NCBI GenBank assembly: GCA_905221605.1
Contig: CAJNDS010002566.1
Span: 295,016-359,015 of the forward strand
Reading direction: 5' to 3'
Source of the DNA: Symbiodinium natans
Taxonomy: Eukaryota > Sar > Dinophyceae > Suessiales > Symbiodiniaceae
Length of the DNA: 64,000 nt
Part shown: positions 32,076-43,550 of the stretch, piece after piece
How the letters are laid out: every line of letters starts with the position of its first letter
Numbering within the stretch: the first letter of the stretch is position 1
Notes under the pieces: generated by a model
Told to the model about the DNA's origin: nothing
The model's database searches: none
What the model saw: only the letters and a program-made list of their open reading frames with translations
Translations under genes and position numbers: made by a program

Positions 32076-32993
32076 GTGCACTTCCATGAGAAGATGCGCA
32101 TGGCCGAAGTTGCAGAAGAGGTGGCCCGCAGCTTCAAACAGCTGGAGGACGATGCCCGCAACAGTGTGGTGCGCGCTGCGCTTGCCGAAGCTGGGGCGTT
32201 GGAGGTGATCGTGGAGAAGATGACAAGACATCCTGGCAGCGCGCAGGTGCAAGAACACAGCAGCTCGGCCCTTGCAAGCGTGTGTCTTGGCACCGACCAG
32301 GAAGGGGTGAGCAGGCAGCAGCGCGCTGCCGACGCCGGCGCCCTCATGAGGGTCGTTTCTGCCATGCAACAGCACCGTGACAGGATGGAGGTGCAAAATA
32401 AAGGCAGCCTGGCCATTGGAAACATTTGCTTCGGGGATGAAAACGGGGATGTGGCGGCTGGGCGGAAGAAGCTGGCTGTCGACGCCGGTGCCCTCGAAGT
32501 GTTGGTGGAGGCAATGTTGGTGCACGGCGGCAGCACGAAGCTGCAGAACAATGCCAGCTACGCGGTCGGCATCTTGTGCGCGGGCTCTGATGCCGAGAGC
32601 GTCGCACGGCAGCAGCGCGCCGTGGAGGCTGGGGTCCTAGAGCCGCTGGTGGCCGCGATGCAGAGGCACCCGAAGGATGACAACGTGCAAGGCAACTGCA
32701 TCCGCGCACTGCGGCGATGTTGCGTGGTAGCCGGGGCCGTGCGATTGCAGCAGCTGGCCAAGCCCTTGGCAGAGATGTTGCGCCGAGTGAAGCACTTTCC
32801 GGACAGCATCCAGCAGGACGCGGCGGCTATCCTCAGCTTGACGAAGCTAGAGAGCATTGGAGCAGATCCTGAACACGATGCAAAAAGCTTCTCGGTCATG
32901 CGACGGTGCGCGACTGAAACAACCATTGAGGAACTAGAACGTTATAGCGAACTCTCCTATATGCCAGCATGGGACTATCACTCTTGGTGCTAG
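32076..32993 (+). CDS. Armadillo-repeat exon, copy 3
   Basis: This exon opens GTG after ATGTTAAG in phase 0 and encodes about 305 residues, starting VHFHEKMRMAEVAEEVARS, followed by armadillo repeats (AEAGALEVIVEKMTRH, ADAGALMRVVSAMQQH, NNASYAVGILCAGSD, VEAGVLEPLVAAMQRH). It ends with a longer, unrelated tail (about 40 residues after DAAAILSLTK) and TAG. It is more diverged from copies 1 and 2 than these are from each other. Upstream exons are not identified; a ubiquitin-like or VSGAG exon is absent in the 1.5 kb before it. Confidence 0.65.
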   Translation: MHFHEKMRMAEVAEEVARSFKQLEDDARNSVVRAALAEAGALEVIVEKMTRHPGSAQVQEHSSSALASVCLGTDQEGVSRQQRAADAGALMRVVSAMQQHRDRMEVQNKGSLAIGNICFGDENGDVAAGRKKLAVDAGALEVLVEAMLVHGGSTKLQNNASYAVGILCAGSDAESVARQQRAVEAGVLEPLVAAMQRHPKDDNVQGNCIRALRRCCVVAGAVRLQQLAKPLAEMLRRVKHFPDSIQQDAAAILSLTKLESIGADPEHDAKSFSVMRRCATETTIEELERYSELSYMPAWDYHSWC

Positions 32994-33149
32994 GAGCTCG
33001 GCATTCCTACTATGCCATCATATGCCATCTAGATTGGCAGCAACGTCTTTCTTCAGAAATCCAGACCCCATTCAAGTCCGGGCGTGCTACTGTATCATCT
33101 TGTTTGACGGCTCAGCAGTGCGCAGCTGGATTTTTGTGGTGCCCTAGCC

Positions 33150-36100
33150 ATGGTGGATCACGTAGTCCTGAACGCCTTCAAGCGCTTCGACAAGGATGGA
33201 AATGGGTCCATCTCCCGAGATGAGCTAAGCAGCTAGGCAGAAGGGAGATCGGAACCCAGAGGGTCCAATAGCAGGTTGAAGTACACTTGTTTCGTAGTGC
33301 CTGGTTCTCCAAGTTTGAGAGGTCCTCAAGGCAGAACAGTTTCGTTCGCCCAATCCAAGTCATGGGGTGTCAGGTGGGAAGGCGCCGGCAAAGAACTACA
33401 GCAAAATAGACATGACATGCACAGACATGCGGTGGTGTTTGGCAGTTGTCTCTGTAGGCAATGTCTTGCAGAAGCTGAATCCAGATGATTGGGACAGTGA
33501 ACGCATCGATGAGCTATTGGCGGCGGGAGCAGATACCAATATGGACGGCAAACTGCAAATTGATGAGTTCATGAGATGGATCTTTGCAGAAGATTCCGTG
33601 GCTGACTATCAGGTTAATAAACCTTGAATAGGTCTTGTAGGCGGGCCGCAAACAAATCGGCACGTTAGCTGATTCAAGCCCCGTCCAAGGATCCCAAAAG
33701 CATCGGTCTTGGCTTGGGCCGGGTGGCTGACTTCACCTACGTGATCTCAGGTTGCTCTCGGGCGGAGATCAATGGTGTCTACACTCAACAAGCCAAGTTT
33801 TGCAGTCACCGTCCGGTGTTCTACTGTGCTGCCAACAAGCGCCTTGAAGCAATTGGCAGCTTTTATATAATAGCGGTTGTTTCTTGGTGTTTCGTTGCTA
33901 ACTTAAAGCCAACACCAGCAACGGAACAGTAGAAAGCAGATTCCATGCTCAAGATGTTGTCACCAACATGGGGCCGCAGGTACTTTCTCTTCTATTGGCA
34001 AGCCCGGGAGCAATGGCAAATTCACAAGCGGACCTCCGGCAAGTCTTGCGCTCGCTTGAAGACCTCTGGAGCACCTCACCTCGAATCCGGTTGGCAGGTT
34101 TGGAAGAAGAAGGACCGAAGCCTGCGCAGTGCATTTCTGCCAGAGGCAGAGATGACGTGCACTTTGCCGGAGGCTCTGCCTGTCGAGGAACAGATTGCGA
34201 AAGCACCAAAGGCCATGTACAGCAACGAGTACGGGACCTTCCTCAAGCAAGATGAGCTATTTGGAGGTCGACCTGTTTACTACAATGAGCTGTACAAGAT
34301 GTTTATGATCTACGTCGAAAAGTCAGAGCACTGGAAGTTGTCTTATCACAAAGACGATGGTGAAGGCACTGAAATCAGCGGGAAGACCAAAGGGTATTCT
34401 CCTGATCTAGCGACTTGGTCAGAGGATGGGGTGATGATGGACGTCTTCGCTTTCGACCCCGATGCCACGTTGAATGCCTCAGTGCCGGAGGGATGGAAGG
34501 ATCCAAGCTTCCCACATGGAGTCGAAAGCCTCGGGAAGCGCTTCGAAGATGAAGAATGTGAGTGGGTCAGGGCATTGGCCTTGTCTTCCAAACCAGTGCT
34601 CTTCCACAAGATAGAGCCATGTGATGCTTGCCAAGGTCAGCTTGGGGATACTTGGCTCATCGCTGCTATCGCAGCAGTGGCCGAATACCCCAACTATTTA
34701 AGAGACAAGATCTTCATCACCAAGCAAGCTGCAGCTGATGGCAAGTATGAGCTCCAACTCTTTGATTGGAAAGACACCCAGACTTGGAAGACGATCCAAG
34801 TTGATGATTATCTTCCCTGTCAACCTCGGAAGGGCAAAGATCCGTTCCAACGGCCCATGTTCGCAGACTTGTCGGATGGTGAGATGTACGTGCCATTGTT
34901 GGAGAAGGCTTTCGCCAAGCTCTTCGGCTCATACGAACAGCTGCATCTTGGCACGACGGGCATGGCCTTCGCGGCTTTGACCGGCTGCAGCACCGTGCAG
35001 CGTTTCGGATCATACTTGGAGGATGTGAGGGCTGTGACCAAGGGATGTGGAGGCAAATCCCTTTGGGAGGTCACCGCTCGAGACGGCGTGACCGTTCGTT
35101 CCCAGGCCGACGTGAAGAGCACGAAGGTCGGGAAGCTGGCGAAGAAGGCCGTCTTTGAGGAGCTGGACCGAAACTGCCATCGAATCATGATGAAGAAGAT
35201 TGAAGGTGAAGGAGCTGAGTATGGTAACTCGGCTTGCAGTGACGGTGAGGCTCATGTTCTGCCCGGTTCTAATGGGTGAACGACTGTGAAGTGTAGTTGA
35301 AGGGAGCAGGGTGAGAGATGGTGCTCGATGTGTCTGGTACATTCTGTTACTGTAGGCTGAGGTTGCGGGAGGCACAGGGAAGAAGTTTCCGGGAGCAGGG
35401 ATGCATGGACGGCGACGTTCTACATCTTCGTCTTCTCCGATAATGGCGCGCCATTTGTTAAAGTCAACGTTCATTTCCGCTGTCACGCTCGCCTCACTTT
35501 GAAGGGTGACTCATCTCATCCCGTGCCGGCAGTCAGGGCATCACTGCTGTGTACCAGTACCGTTTCAGTCATCTGAGTAGCTGCGTGCAAAGTTAGAATC
35601 AGCGAGAGAAAGAACTCTACGTGGATCCGAAAAGCTGTCCTCCAAGAACTGACCATCGCTGACCGCCTCAACTGTTGTATGCGGCGATACCTTCAACTCT
35701 GTCACAGGTCTTTTGCCGACATGTTCGCATGACCACACTCTGCTTTGTTTTGTGTACTACCGGCTGCATGAACCTCTGGTCACGTCAGGGGGGGAGGACT
35801 GTGTGTTTGAAGTTAAATGCCATCCCGAGGCAAGGAGGTGCACTGTAGGGTCTGTAGGATTGTTCAGCTGCGGTCCACCTTGCTCACACGGTGAAGCGCG
35901 GGCTGCTGCAGCCCCGTAGCAAGACACGTCCTTATTTGTCACTTTCCCCCTCCAACGCTGCCACGCTTTGCTTTTCCATTCATCACCCTTCCCTGCCCCC
36001 AGAGCCTCAAGTTTTTCGGAATGTGTTAAAAGCTCGATTCTGGAATCCAGGCTGGATCAACTACTACGTGGGTGGTGAGAAAATGGCGGAACGCACAACG

Positions 36101-36943
36101 AAGGTTCAATGGGGTTCGAGTGTGGGGCATGTCGGAGAGCGATTCAAGAAGGAGAGCATCACACCACTGGAGGGTGACATGTGGGGCAAGCTGCTTGAAG
36201 CAGACCAGTCCAACAACCTGATTGTGGTGACCTTCGAGTTCAAAGGCAGGGGATGGGGGATTCCACTGTAACGTTGTCCAGATGTGCTTTAATAATTTAG
36301 CAGGCTAGTAATACCACTGAGCAGATGCAAGGATTGCGAAACGATTGGAACTCCAACGAGACACACTCATCAATTCACTATCTAGGCCCCTGGGACACTT
36401 TATATTCCCTTCATGGTAGCAATTAGAGAGCTGAGAGGGGCCGTCTTTTTTTTTTTTTCCTCCGCGTTCTTGAGAGCCTCATGTTGAGCCAGGTGTCAAC
36501 GCCCAAGGCCGCCCCATCTATGGTGTTCGCCCTGATGGTCTGATGTCACGGCACGTCTACTCGGTGTTGCAAGCCGTGGAGATTCCGGGAGAGGTCTGGG
36601 AAGATCCAAAGAGGATGGTGAAATTGCGAAACCCCTTTGGCCGTTGTGATTCCCGGGCTTTACTTCAGAATTCTAGTCTGCTGGTGTCCATGTTACTCTC
36701 TTGTTTTTCAAGCCCTGCAATGGCAAGGAATGGAAAGGCCCTTGGAAGGATGAGGGTGAGGAGTGGAAGAAGAATCCCGAGCTTGCCACGGCATTGAGGA
36801 CCGGGCCAAGCACAGACGGGTCGTTCTGGATGGCCTGGGATGACTTTGAATGGTGCGCGGACACCTTGACCATAGTCCCTGCGGAGATCCCAGTCAAGCG
36901 TGGTCAACATGAGGAAGACGACGAGGAGGCAGGTGAAGATTGA
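33150..36943 (+). CDS. EF-hand / calpain-like protein with Thr in place of catalytic Cys
   Basis: Exons: 33150-33228, 33458-33612, 33690-33838, 33980-35223, 36051-36245, 36493 to about 36640, 36713-36943. ATG 33150 follows CCCTAG, a plausible leader-splicing site. Exons 1-2 encode two EF-hands (FDKDGNGSISRDEL; DTNMDGKLQIDEF). Exons 3-4 carry two NGVY/GRPVYY beta segments. Exon 4 then has a calpain core: FPHGVESLGKRFED, QGQLGDTWLIAAI and PLLEKAFAKLFGSYEQL, followed by an SH3-like insert (LWEVTARDGVTVRSQAD). Later exons give RHVYSVLQAVEI (His at 36552-36554), LRNPFG (Asn at 36630-36632) and GSFWMAWDDFEWC. Family members need C-H-N; here the Cys codon is ACT (34650-34652), so protease activity is unlikely and a Ca2+-responsive regulatory role is inferred. 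Phases agree through exon 6; the 6/7 junction is unresolved. Introns 1, 3 and 5 appear to use GC donors. Confidence 0.8.
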
Positions 36944-37888
36944 GCAGGCTAGTAGACTTGAAGGCATCTCTGATTTGTTGAAGACTCGTACTCGCCAAAA
37001 TGGTGAAGACAGAGTGGCGGTGTTCATTTTGCTTTCAAATCCGAACCTCCGGCTGCAGAAATGATCATTCCATGCTTGCGTCCAAGGGCTTCGGTTGCAA
37101 TCTGAACAACGCCGAATACTGCGTGTCACATGCTGACCCTGACTCAAAGCGCCAGATGAGGAGAGCTATACAAAATGCCTGCTATTGCAACGATGTATCG
37201 ATTCTGTCGCGAGTTGTGCAGAGGTACGGGTTACAGGTTGCATCTTCGCGGCAGCCATTTGCAAGCACTTTGCTTTCGTCTCCATTCTGGGGCGCGCCTG
37301 AGAAATCGGCAAATGGCGATGAGGCCTGGCGAGTCCTCAAAGAATCGGTTTATCACTAGATTCACTAGATCTGCAAAAATAACCCCATCAATTTCTATAT
37401 GGCATCGGGGTTAGGTGCAAGTTGAAGTAGCTTGGCATACCCAGCATCCACTAGGATTTGGCTAGGCCCAGACCGTTAAATGTCCTAACTCTGCCTCTGC
37501 AACTCTGATTGAAATGTCGTGCTTGACACATGCCATCAGTCTGGATGGACATGTGAGTAGTAAAAAGCCCATGGATGATTCAATGGACCGGAGGTATCCA
37601 GAAGGACGCTGAAACAACAAAAGCATGTGAAAGTTAGCAGGTGTTAGACTTGAGAACGTGCAGCTGAGCCTGCAATCTGGATACCCACGTGGCTTATGGC
37701 ATCTTATGGCTCAAGCTTGATTTGAGATGCTTCTTCCGGCTTCGCAGAAAGTCGTTTAGCCTATCGCAGGCCATTGAAATCATTGAATGTGTATTGCTGG
37801 GCTGCAGTGAGCCCAGCGCTGAGGCAAGTGTTCATTTGGAAAGCTGTCGCAGAGAAGCAGCGCCGAAACCTGGGAGAGCTTTCGGGTG
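36944..37888. other. No supportable gene
   Basis: A frame at 37000-37359 begins with ATG but has no recognisable features. The rest has only short frames. Confidence 0.5.
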
Positions 37889-40800
37889 ATGGCCTTCGTC
37901 AAGAGGGATGTGTGGACCCCGTCCTTGCGAACGTTATGGCTTCTCTGTGCCGTGGCTGCTGGCGATATCCTGGAGACGTGGATCCAGCCGTTAGCACGCG
38001 AGGCCTTCTTCAACGAGGCGCCTGGCTCGCATTGGCCGTGCACATCACCCCACTTGCAGCGTTATTGTTCTTATGAGTAGTAGCGCCATTAGTGCTATTA
38101 CAATTATGATTGGATTGGGGGCACAATAAGGGTTCGATTTCGCGCAGCAGACACTCAGACACTCAGACAGTCGGACGCTCAGACACTCAGACATTCGGAC
38201 CTTCGGACGTGAGTTGGTCTTGAAGAGTTTGACTGTCTGAGTGTCTGACTGTCTGCCTTTTTGGTCCGCTAGTTCAGACATTCAGACGCGAGCGGGTCTT
38301 AAAGATTCTGATGAGGGTCGTTTCCGTGCAGCAGACACTCAGACAGTCGGACGCTCAGACACTCAGACATTCGGACCCTCGGACGTGAGTTGGTCTTGAA
38401 GAGTTTGACTGTCTGAATGTCTGACTGTCTGCCTTCTTGGATTCTTGGGACATTCAGACGCGAGCTGGTCTTATTCGGACCCTCGGACGTGAGTTGGTCT
38501 TGAAGAGTTTGACTGTCTGAGTGTCTGACGGTCTGCCTTCGTGGTCCGCTAATTCAGACATTCAGACGTGAGCTGGTCTTATTCGGACCCTCAGACGTGA
38601 GTTGGTCTTGAAGAGTTTGACACTGTCTGCCTTCTTGGTCCGCTAGTTCAGACATTCAGACGCGAGCTGGTCTTATTCGGACCCTCAGACGTGAGTTGGT
38701 CTTGAAGAGTTTGACTGTCTGAGTGTCTGACTGTCTGCCTTCTTGGTCCGCTAATTCAGACATTCAGACGCGAGCTGGTCTTATTCGGACCCTCGGACGT
38801 GAGTTGGTCTTGAAGAGTTTGACTGTCTGAGTGTCTGACTGTCTGCCTTCTTGGTCCGCTAATTCAGACATTCAGACGCGAGCTGGTCTTAAAGATTCTG
38901 ACGGGGGTCGTTTCCGTGCAGCAGACACTCAGACACTCAGACATTCGGACCCTCGGACGGGAGTTGGTCTTGAAGAGTTTGCCTGTCTGACTGTTTGGCT
39001 GTCTGCCTTCTTGGTCCGCTAATTCAGACATTCAGACGTGAGCTGGTCTTAGAGAGTCCGACTGTCTGACTGAGTTTCAGACGCGATCTCTTAAAGAGTC
39101 TGATTGTCTGAGTGTCTGATCTCGGTCCGCGTATGCTGGACTTCAAGAGTCTAACTGTCTGCCTGTCTGCCTGTCCGACTTGCTGGTCTGTGTATTCCGG
39201 GTTCGAAGAGTCTTACTGTCTCAGACACTCAGACATTTAACGCAGACACTCAAACACATAATCCAAAAAGCTTATGACTACCCAACTTCAGCGGAAATTT
39301 CACTTTCTACTGTACTTGGGTACGAGACCCATGAGCACCCAAGTCTCCTCCAAAAGAAAATGGCTGACCCTCTGACTGTCTGAGCGTCTGACTGTCTGAC
39401 TGTCTGACCGTCTGACTGACTGTCTGACTGTCTGGCTGTCTGCTTTTCAGTTTGCGCCCCATTTGCACGCTCTTGCAGTATTTCAACCATACGACGACGA
39501 CTAGCTTCTGTTCTTGCTACTCCCATCCAAAGGTCGGAGCTCCCATCCTCAAGAATAATGACGATGACTTTTGGGTATCGGGAGCGCAGTCCTTGACATG
39601 TGCACTACAAAAGTTGGACGACGCCCAATCCGTGGCGCTTACGAGGTAAGCTACAACCCGAAACCAATGATTAAGCCTGCGCCTGGACGAGAACGAAAAT
39701 GTGACCTCAAACGAGTGATTTTGTGTAGGATGAAAATGTCAGCTTAACTTGTTGCTGCTTGTGTTTGTCTTCTTGCGATCGTGCAATTCTTTTTGCTAGT
39801 CCTCTGCGCAGGGGAAAGAGGAAGGTGGAGCATTGCAGAATTTGAGAAACGTCGAGCCAGGGAGAAACCAAGCGAGATGAAGAGACAAGTAGAAGAGCGT
39901 TGCGTCTCGAAGCACTTAGGTCTTTGAGAAGACTTGGGCGCATTTCCCCCACTCAGAGGCCCTCGTCGAAATCACTTTGGATCACGTGGCTGGGTGGATC
40001 CGAGAGCAAGGCAATTCCGAGGAGGTTCTCGAGATCCTGCCGCATCCCGTCACCCAAAAGAGCTTCAAAGCTTCCAAAACCTCGAAGGACAGTTTGCAGC
40101 AGGTCTCAGAGGCCTTTCTGCAGGGCTTCTCGATGGTCTTCAACTCTTTGCACAAGTGGTCCGAGCCTGGTGCCCGCCTCGCGAAGCATCTCTATGCATC
40201 AGCCCACCTTCCGGTTGACGTCTACATGTACCTCACGCCCCCACACTCACACAGCTATGGCATGCACTCCGACGCCTCTAGGCTCAATGATCTTCAAGTA
40301 TCCCATATAACCCCAATCCCAGACATTTGGTTATCCTTTGCCTCGTCTTGGTCTTGAGAGGAGTATCTAAAGGCACTGGGATATACTACATTGGCCAGGT
40401 CGAACAATGAACCGGAAGGGGACAGGAACTTGGCAAACTGAAAGAAAGGGAGTGCATGGGGGGCACAGTCACAATGCCCCCCGGTGGCACACGAAGTCCT
40501 TCAGGTCATGGATGCCTTCATGGTGCAACTGGCAGGCCATGGCCCCACCCAAGCTTATCCCCAAGCACTTTTTGTCGTTTTGTTGGTCGGGGGGGGGGGG
40601 GGGCTCATCTAGACATGTTGGGATAGTGTCTCTACGAGACGAAGACCTCCATTAACTTCGAACTCCGAACAACGCCGAAACCTGCCAAAAACAGCTCAAG
40701 GACCCTTAACGACTCTCATATGGATTTCATGGATCCTGAATCACCCTGCAGGGCACAAAGTCTGGACTGTTTGTGACGTTCCAAGCTGGATGGCTCCGAA

Positions 40801-41794
40801 CCAGCGGCCGGAGGTCATCATGAAAAATTTCAATGTTTCCTGCAGCAATGTCACCCTGCAGGGTGGCGACATCCTATATCTTCCCTTTGGCACGCTGCAT
40901 CAAGCCAGAACTGATACGGACTTCTCCATGCATTTGACCGTGAACTTGGAGAGGCAATACTATGTGTGGCAGTCGCTTTTCCTTGCAATGATCCACAAGG
41001 CAACGAATCCAGGACTCCGCATCAAGAAATTCGTTTCCAGCGGCGAGTTCCAGCCAGACGACCATGACTTGCCGCTGGTGTCATTCCTGGCAAAGCTCGC
41101 GGCCATGGTGCCCGAGCTCAACCGCATGCCAGGATTCAGCTTCGCGGAAGCCTCGACATCGATTCTCCTGACATCCCTCTCCAACCAGGACTTGCCCAAA
41201 CAGTATTTGGACCGCGTGACTTCGGAGTTTCAGGATCTGGCCACCCGCCTGGAGGCTGCAGCTTCCAGCCTCGGTGCCAGTCGCACGGTGCGTCTTCCAA
41301 ACGGGCGGTCAGTGTCTCTTTCGGAAGCTCTGGGAAAGATTAAAACCACTGAGACGCTGCTGCCATGGGCTTTGCAGCTCGCGAGGTTTCACGCAATGGT
41401 GCATTTCTCTCCTGTGGCCAAGCCCCATCAGCTCCTTTCGCTGTCGGCAATTCGTTCGAGGAATCCCACATCCTTCACAGACCTCCCCCTGTTGGAGCTT
41501 CCCGAGACACTCCCCGACACCACACAGCTCATGCGCGCCCCAAATCTCCGGGCTGTGCTGCTCGCCGAAGGTTCGATTGACGTGCCTCCCCAACACAAGC
41601 TGATCATAAACCAAGAGACCTTCCCCATACATGCAACAGAGGCCCCGGCAGCCGAATTCTGCCTGTCACTGTTCGCTGCAAAAACTGCGAAGGGACGGCC
41701 CTTCACTTTGAGCCAGGTGCCCAAAGGCTCTGCGAGGCTCCTCCCGAAGCTCATCAGCTTTGGGGCCCTGCAGATCGTTGCTGAGCAGCCTTAA
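37889..41794 (+). CDS. JmjC (MINA53/NO66-like) oxygenase with signal-like N-terminus
   Basis: A JmjC/cupin-type Fe(II)/2-oxoglutarate oxygenase. The first exon starts at ATG 37889 (MAFVKRDVWTPS, then hydrophobic LRTLWLLCAVAAGD) and reads LETWIQPLAREAFFNEAPGSHWP, as at the start of MINA53/NO66 proteins. A possible exon lies at 39533-39645. Well-supported exons are about 39920-40297, 40505-40535 and 40752-41794. They read VDVYMYLTPPHSHSYGMHSD (His 40265-40267, Asp 40271-40273), VMDAFMVQLAG, and GHKVWTVCD...GDILYLPFGTLHQA...SMHLTVN (distal His 40931-40933), giving the HXD...H iron site. The 31-base exon is bounded by CAG and a GC donor and keeps frame exactly. Human relatives hydroxylate ribosomal proteins in the nucleus; a secretory N-terminus would be unusual. 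A 1.3-kb minisatellite fills the first intron. Joins among the first exons are not resolved. Confidence 0.7.
38128..39450. repeat. Minisatellite of about 108-bp units rich in CAGAC/GTCTG
   Basis: Tandem imperfect units built from CAGACACTCAGACAG and its complement GACTGTCTGAGTGTCTG, joined by GAGTTGGTCTTGAAGAG and GGTCCGCTAATTCAGAC. Successive ATTCGGACC landmarks at 38473, 38581, 38674 and 38783 give spacings of 108, 93 and 109. Each unit contains both strands of the motif, so it can form hairpins. Open frames through it are compositional. It lies in a probable intron of the JmjC gene. Confidence 0.9.
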
Positions 41795-42557
41795 CTCGGC
41801 TGAGTAAGTTGTAGGAGGGCTTCCTCAGCCCTTCACGGATCCTCATGGTGCTACTGGGATGCGGGAAGCCATTGATTGAGCCTCAGCGCCTGAACGGTCG
41901 ATTGCCTGCAAGCGCCTCGCAGAAAAGCGTGAGCCACACAGCTGCTCCACATGTCAATGGCACTTTCCATGCACTTCTTGATTCTCTGTGAGAGGCGGGT
42001 GGCACGTGAAGATGTGCGAACATGCATGAGCTGCAAGACGAGGACTTGGACTTAGGGGGGCGGGGGTGGGGTGGTGTTTGGGCTTACTGACGCGGCCGAA
42101 GAGAGGCGTTGGCTGGACGACAACTATTGAGCACGACGTTGTAAAACATGCAGCAGCAACACGACAACGGTGCCTATACTTCTACAAGCTGACGCCCTAC
42201 AGGCTGACTAGAATCTTGCGAGTTGTATACTACAAGGGCAGCCTCAGGTCACGATGCACAGGTACACTGCAGAAGTACCGGAATCGTCACAAGACTTCTT
42301 ATTGCAGTTTGGCGTACGCACCCGAAGTCCAGAATTTGGGTAGGCAGTTCAGGGCGCGCCCCACCTCCCTCCTCGGGATCAGTCACGAACCTGTCAAGCC
42401 ACGTGTTCTATGGCAGGTCAGAGCAAGTCAAAGGCAGCGCCTGAAGCTGGAGGACTGCGATTTCTGTTTTCTGTTCCATGGATCGCTACGCTGGAGCCAA
42501 GACTTGCGGGCGGGCGCTCAGGGCACACCTGTCTTATGCCAGGTATATCAACCGCGG

Positions 42558-42690
42558 CCCGAGGAGGTTCTGCCCCTCGCCTAGAATCCTAGAAGCTGTC
42601 GTCCTGTGAGCCTGAGGAATATGAAGCTTGTAGATATCATCATCATCATCATCATCAGCAGTTTATTGCAGAAGTAGTAGCAGGAGGAGA
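42558..42690 (+). repeat. Dispersed repeat, copy 1
   Basis: About 130 bases running from CCGAGGAGGTTCTGC through CTAGAATCCTAGAAGCTG, a (ATC)n run and CAGTTTATTGCAG to AGTAGTAGCAGGAGG. The same arrangement occurs at 51509. It looks like a short interspersed or miniature element; no terminal repeats or target duplications were identified. Confidence 0.75.
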
Positions 42691-42896
42691 GCAGGAGTCG
42701 CAACCGAAATGGGAGCAGAAGATGAACCTTGGCCCACACAGGGTGCGAGTAGTATTTAGAAGTCCTCAAACACAGGAGGCCCTAATTCCTAGACCCTTTA
42801 TTTGCTGAAATGCCCATCATTTGGCACAATATAACCCTATTTTGGGGTCCAAGGAGGGTCCTGGTTTGTCGTTCACATTTTACATGGATCCCTCCT

Positions 42897-43000
42897 GCAG
42901 TTTGCAAGAGGTCGCCTTTGTGCTCAGCTTTCTCTCCGGCAACGCCATGGTCACGGGCGCCATCGCAGGCCACTGGGATCTGGACCGAGTACTAAGAAGG
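42897..43000 (+). CDS. Candidate internal exon, unknown
   Basis: The frame reads EVAFVLSFLSGNAMVTGAIA and GHWDLDRVLRR and ends at a good 5' splice site (AGAAG|GTAAGC). The hydrophobic stretch could be a membrane segment. No partner exon or family was recognised. Confidence 0.25.
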
Positions 43001-43299
43001 TAAGCATATAGTCATGAAATATGGCATGATCAAAGCCCTGGCTAAGGTGCTTGCAGCCTTGCGTGCGAACTCCCCTGAGCCTCCCGTTAGAGCTTAGGTT
43101 TCTTGAGGCTGTGGTTATTGGGGTTGAGGCATCCCTCGGCTCGATTGTGTACGCTGTTAAGAATATGCAGCTGTAGAAGCCTGTCCTGTTTCCGAAGACT
43201 GGACAGAGCAGCCGCGAAGTAGTAGTCCCTTTGATCCCACAGTAGGTGTGCTGCATACCTGGAGCTTGGGGTCTTAGGCATCCAAGTGTTCACTTACCC

Positions 43300-43550
43300 C
43301 AAGCCCTCAATAGCCCCGTTCCCTCAAGTTTTCAAAGCCTCAGCTGAAAACCGACACCCTAAACTCCCGAAGCCCTAAACAAAACCTGAACCCTGAACCC
43401 GTTCAGGTATCTTCCCCTGCGACTACTGGATCCTCAGGGGCCGGATCCTGGACCTGGAGGATGGCTTGCGCTGTTGCTTGTGGTTTAGGATTTGGGGTGT
43501 CGGCTCTAGGGTTTAGGGTTTAGGGGTGTAGGGTTAAGGGTGTAAAATCT
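43300..43550. repeat. Paired degenerate telomere-type patches in opposite orientations
   Basis: CCCTAAA-like units at about 43300-43400 are followed by TTTAGGG-like units at about 43480-43545, so the two patches face each other. Confidence 0.7.

Noticed and set aside
28080-32551. Long minus-strand frames (up to 290 codons) opposite the armadillo exons
   Set aside because: They recur opposite each armadillo copy because the sense sequence is duplicated; only the + frames show armadillo repeats and splice sites.
38128-39450. CRISPR array
   Set aside because: Units are ~108 bp minisatellite repeats with no distinct spacers, in a eukaryotic intron context, and no cas genes.
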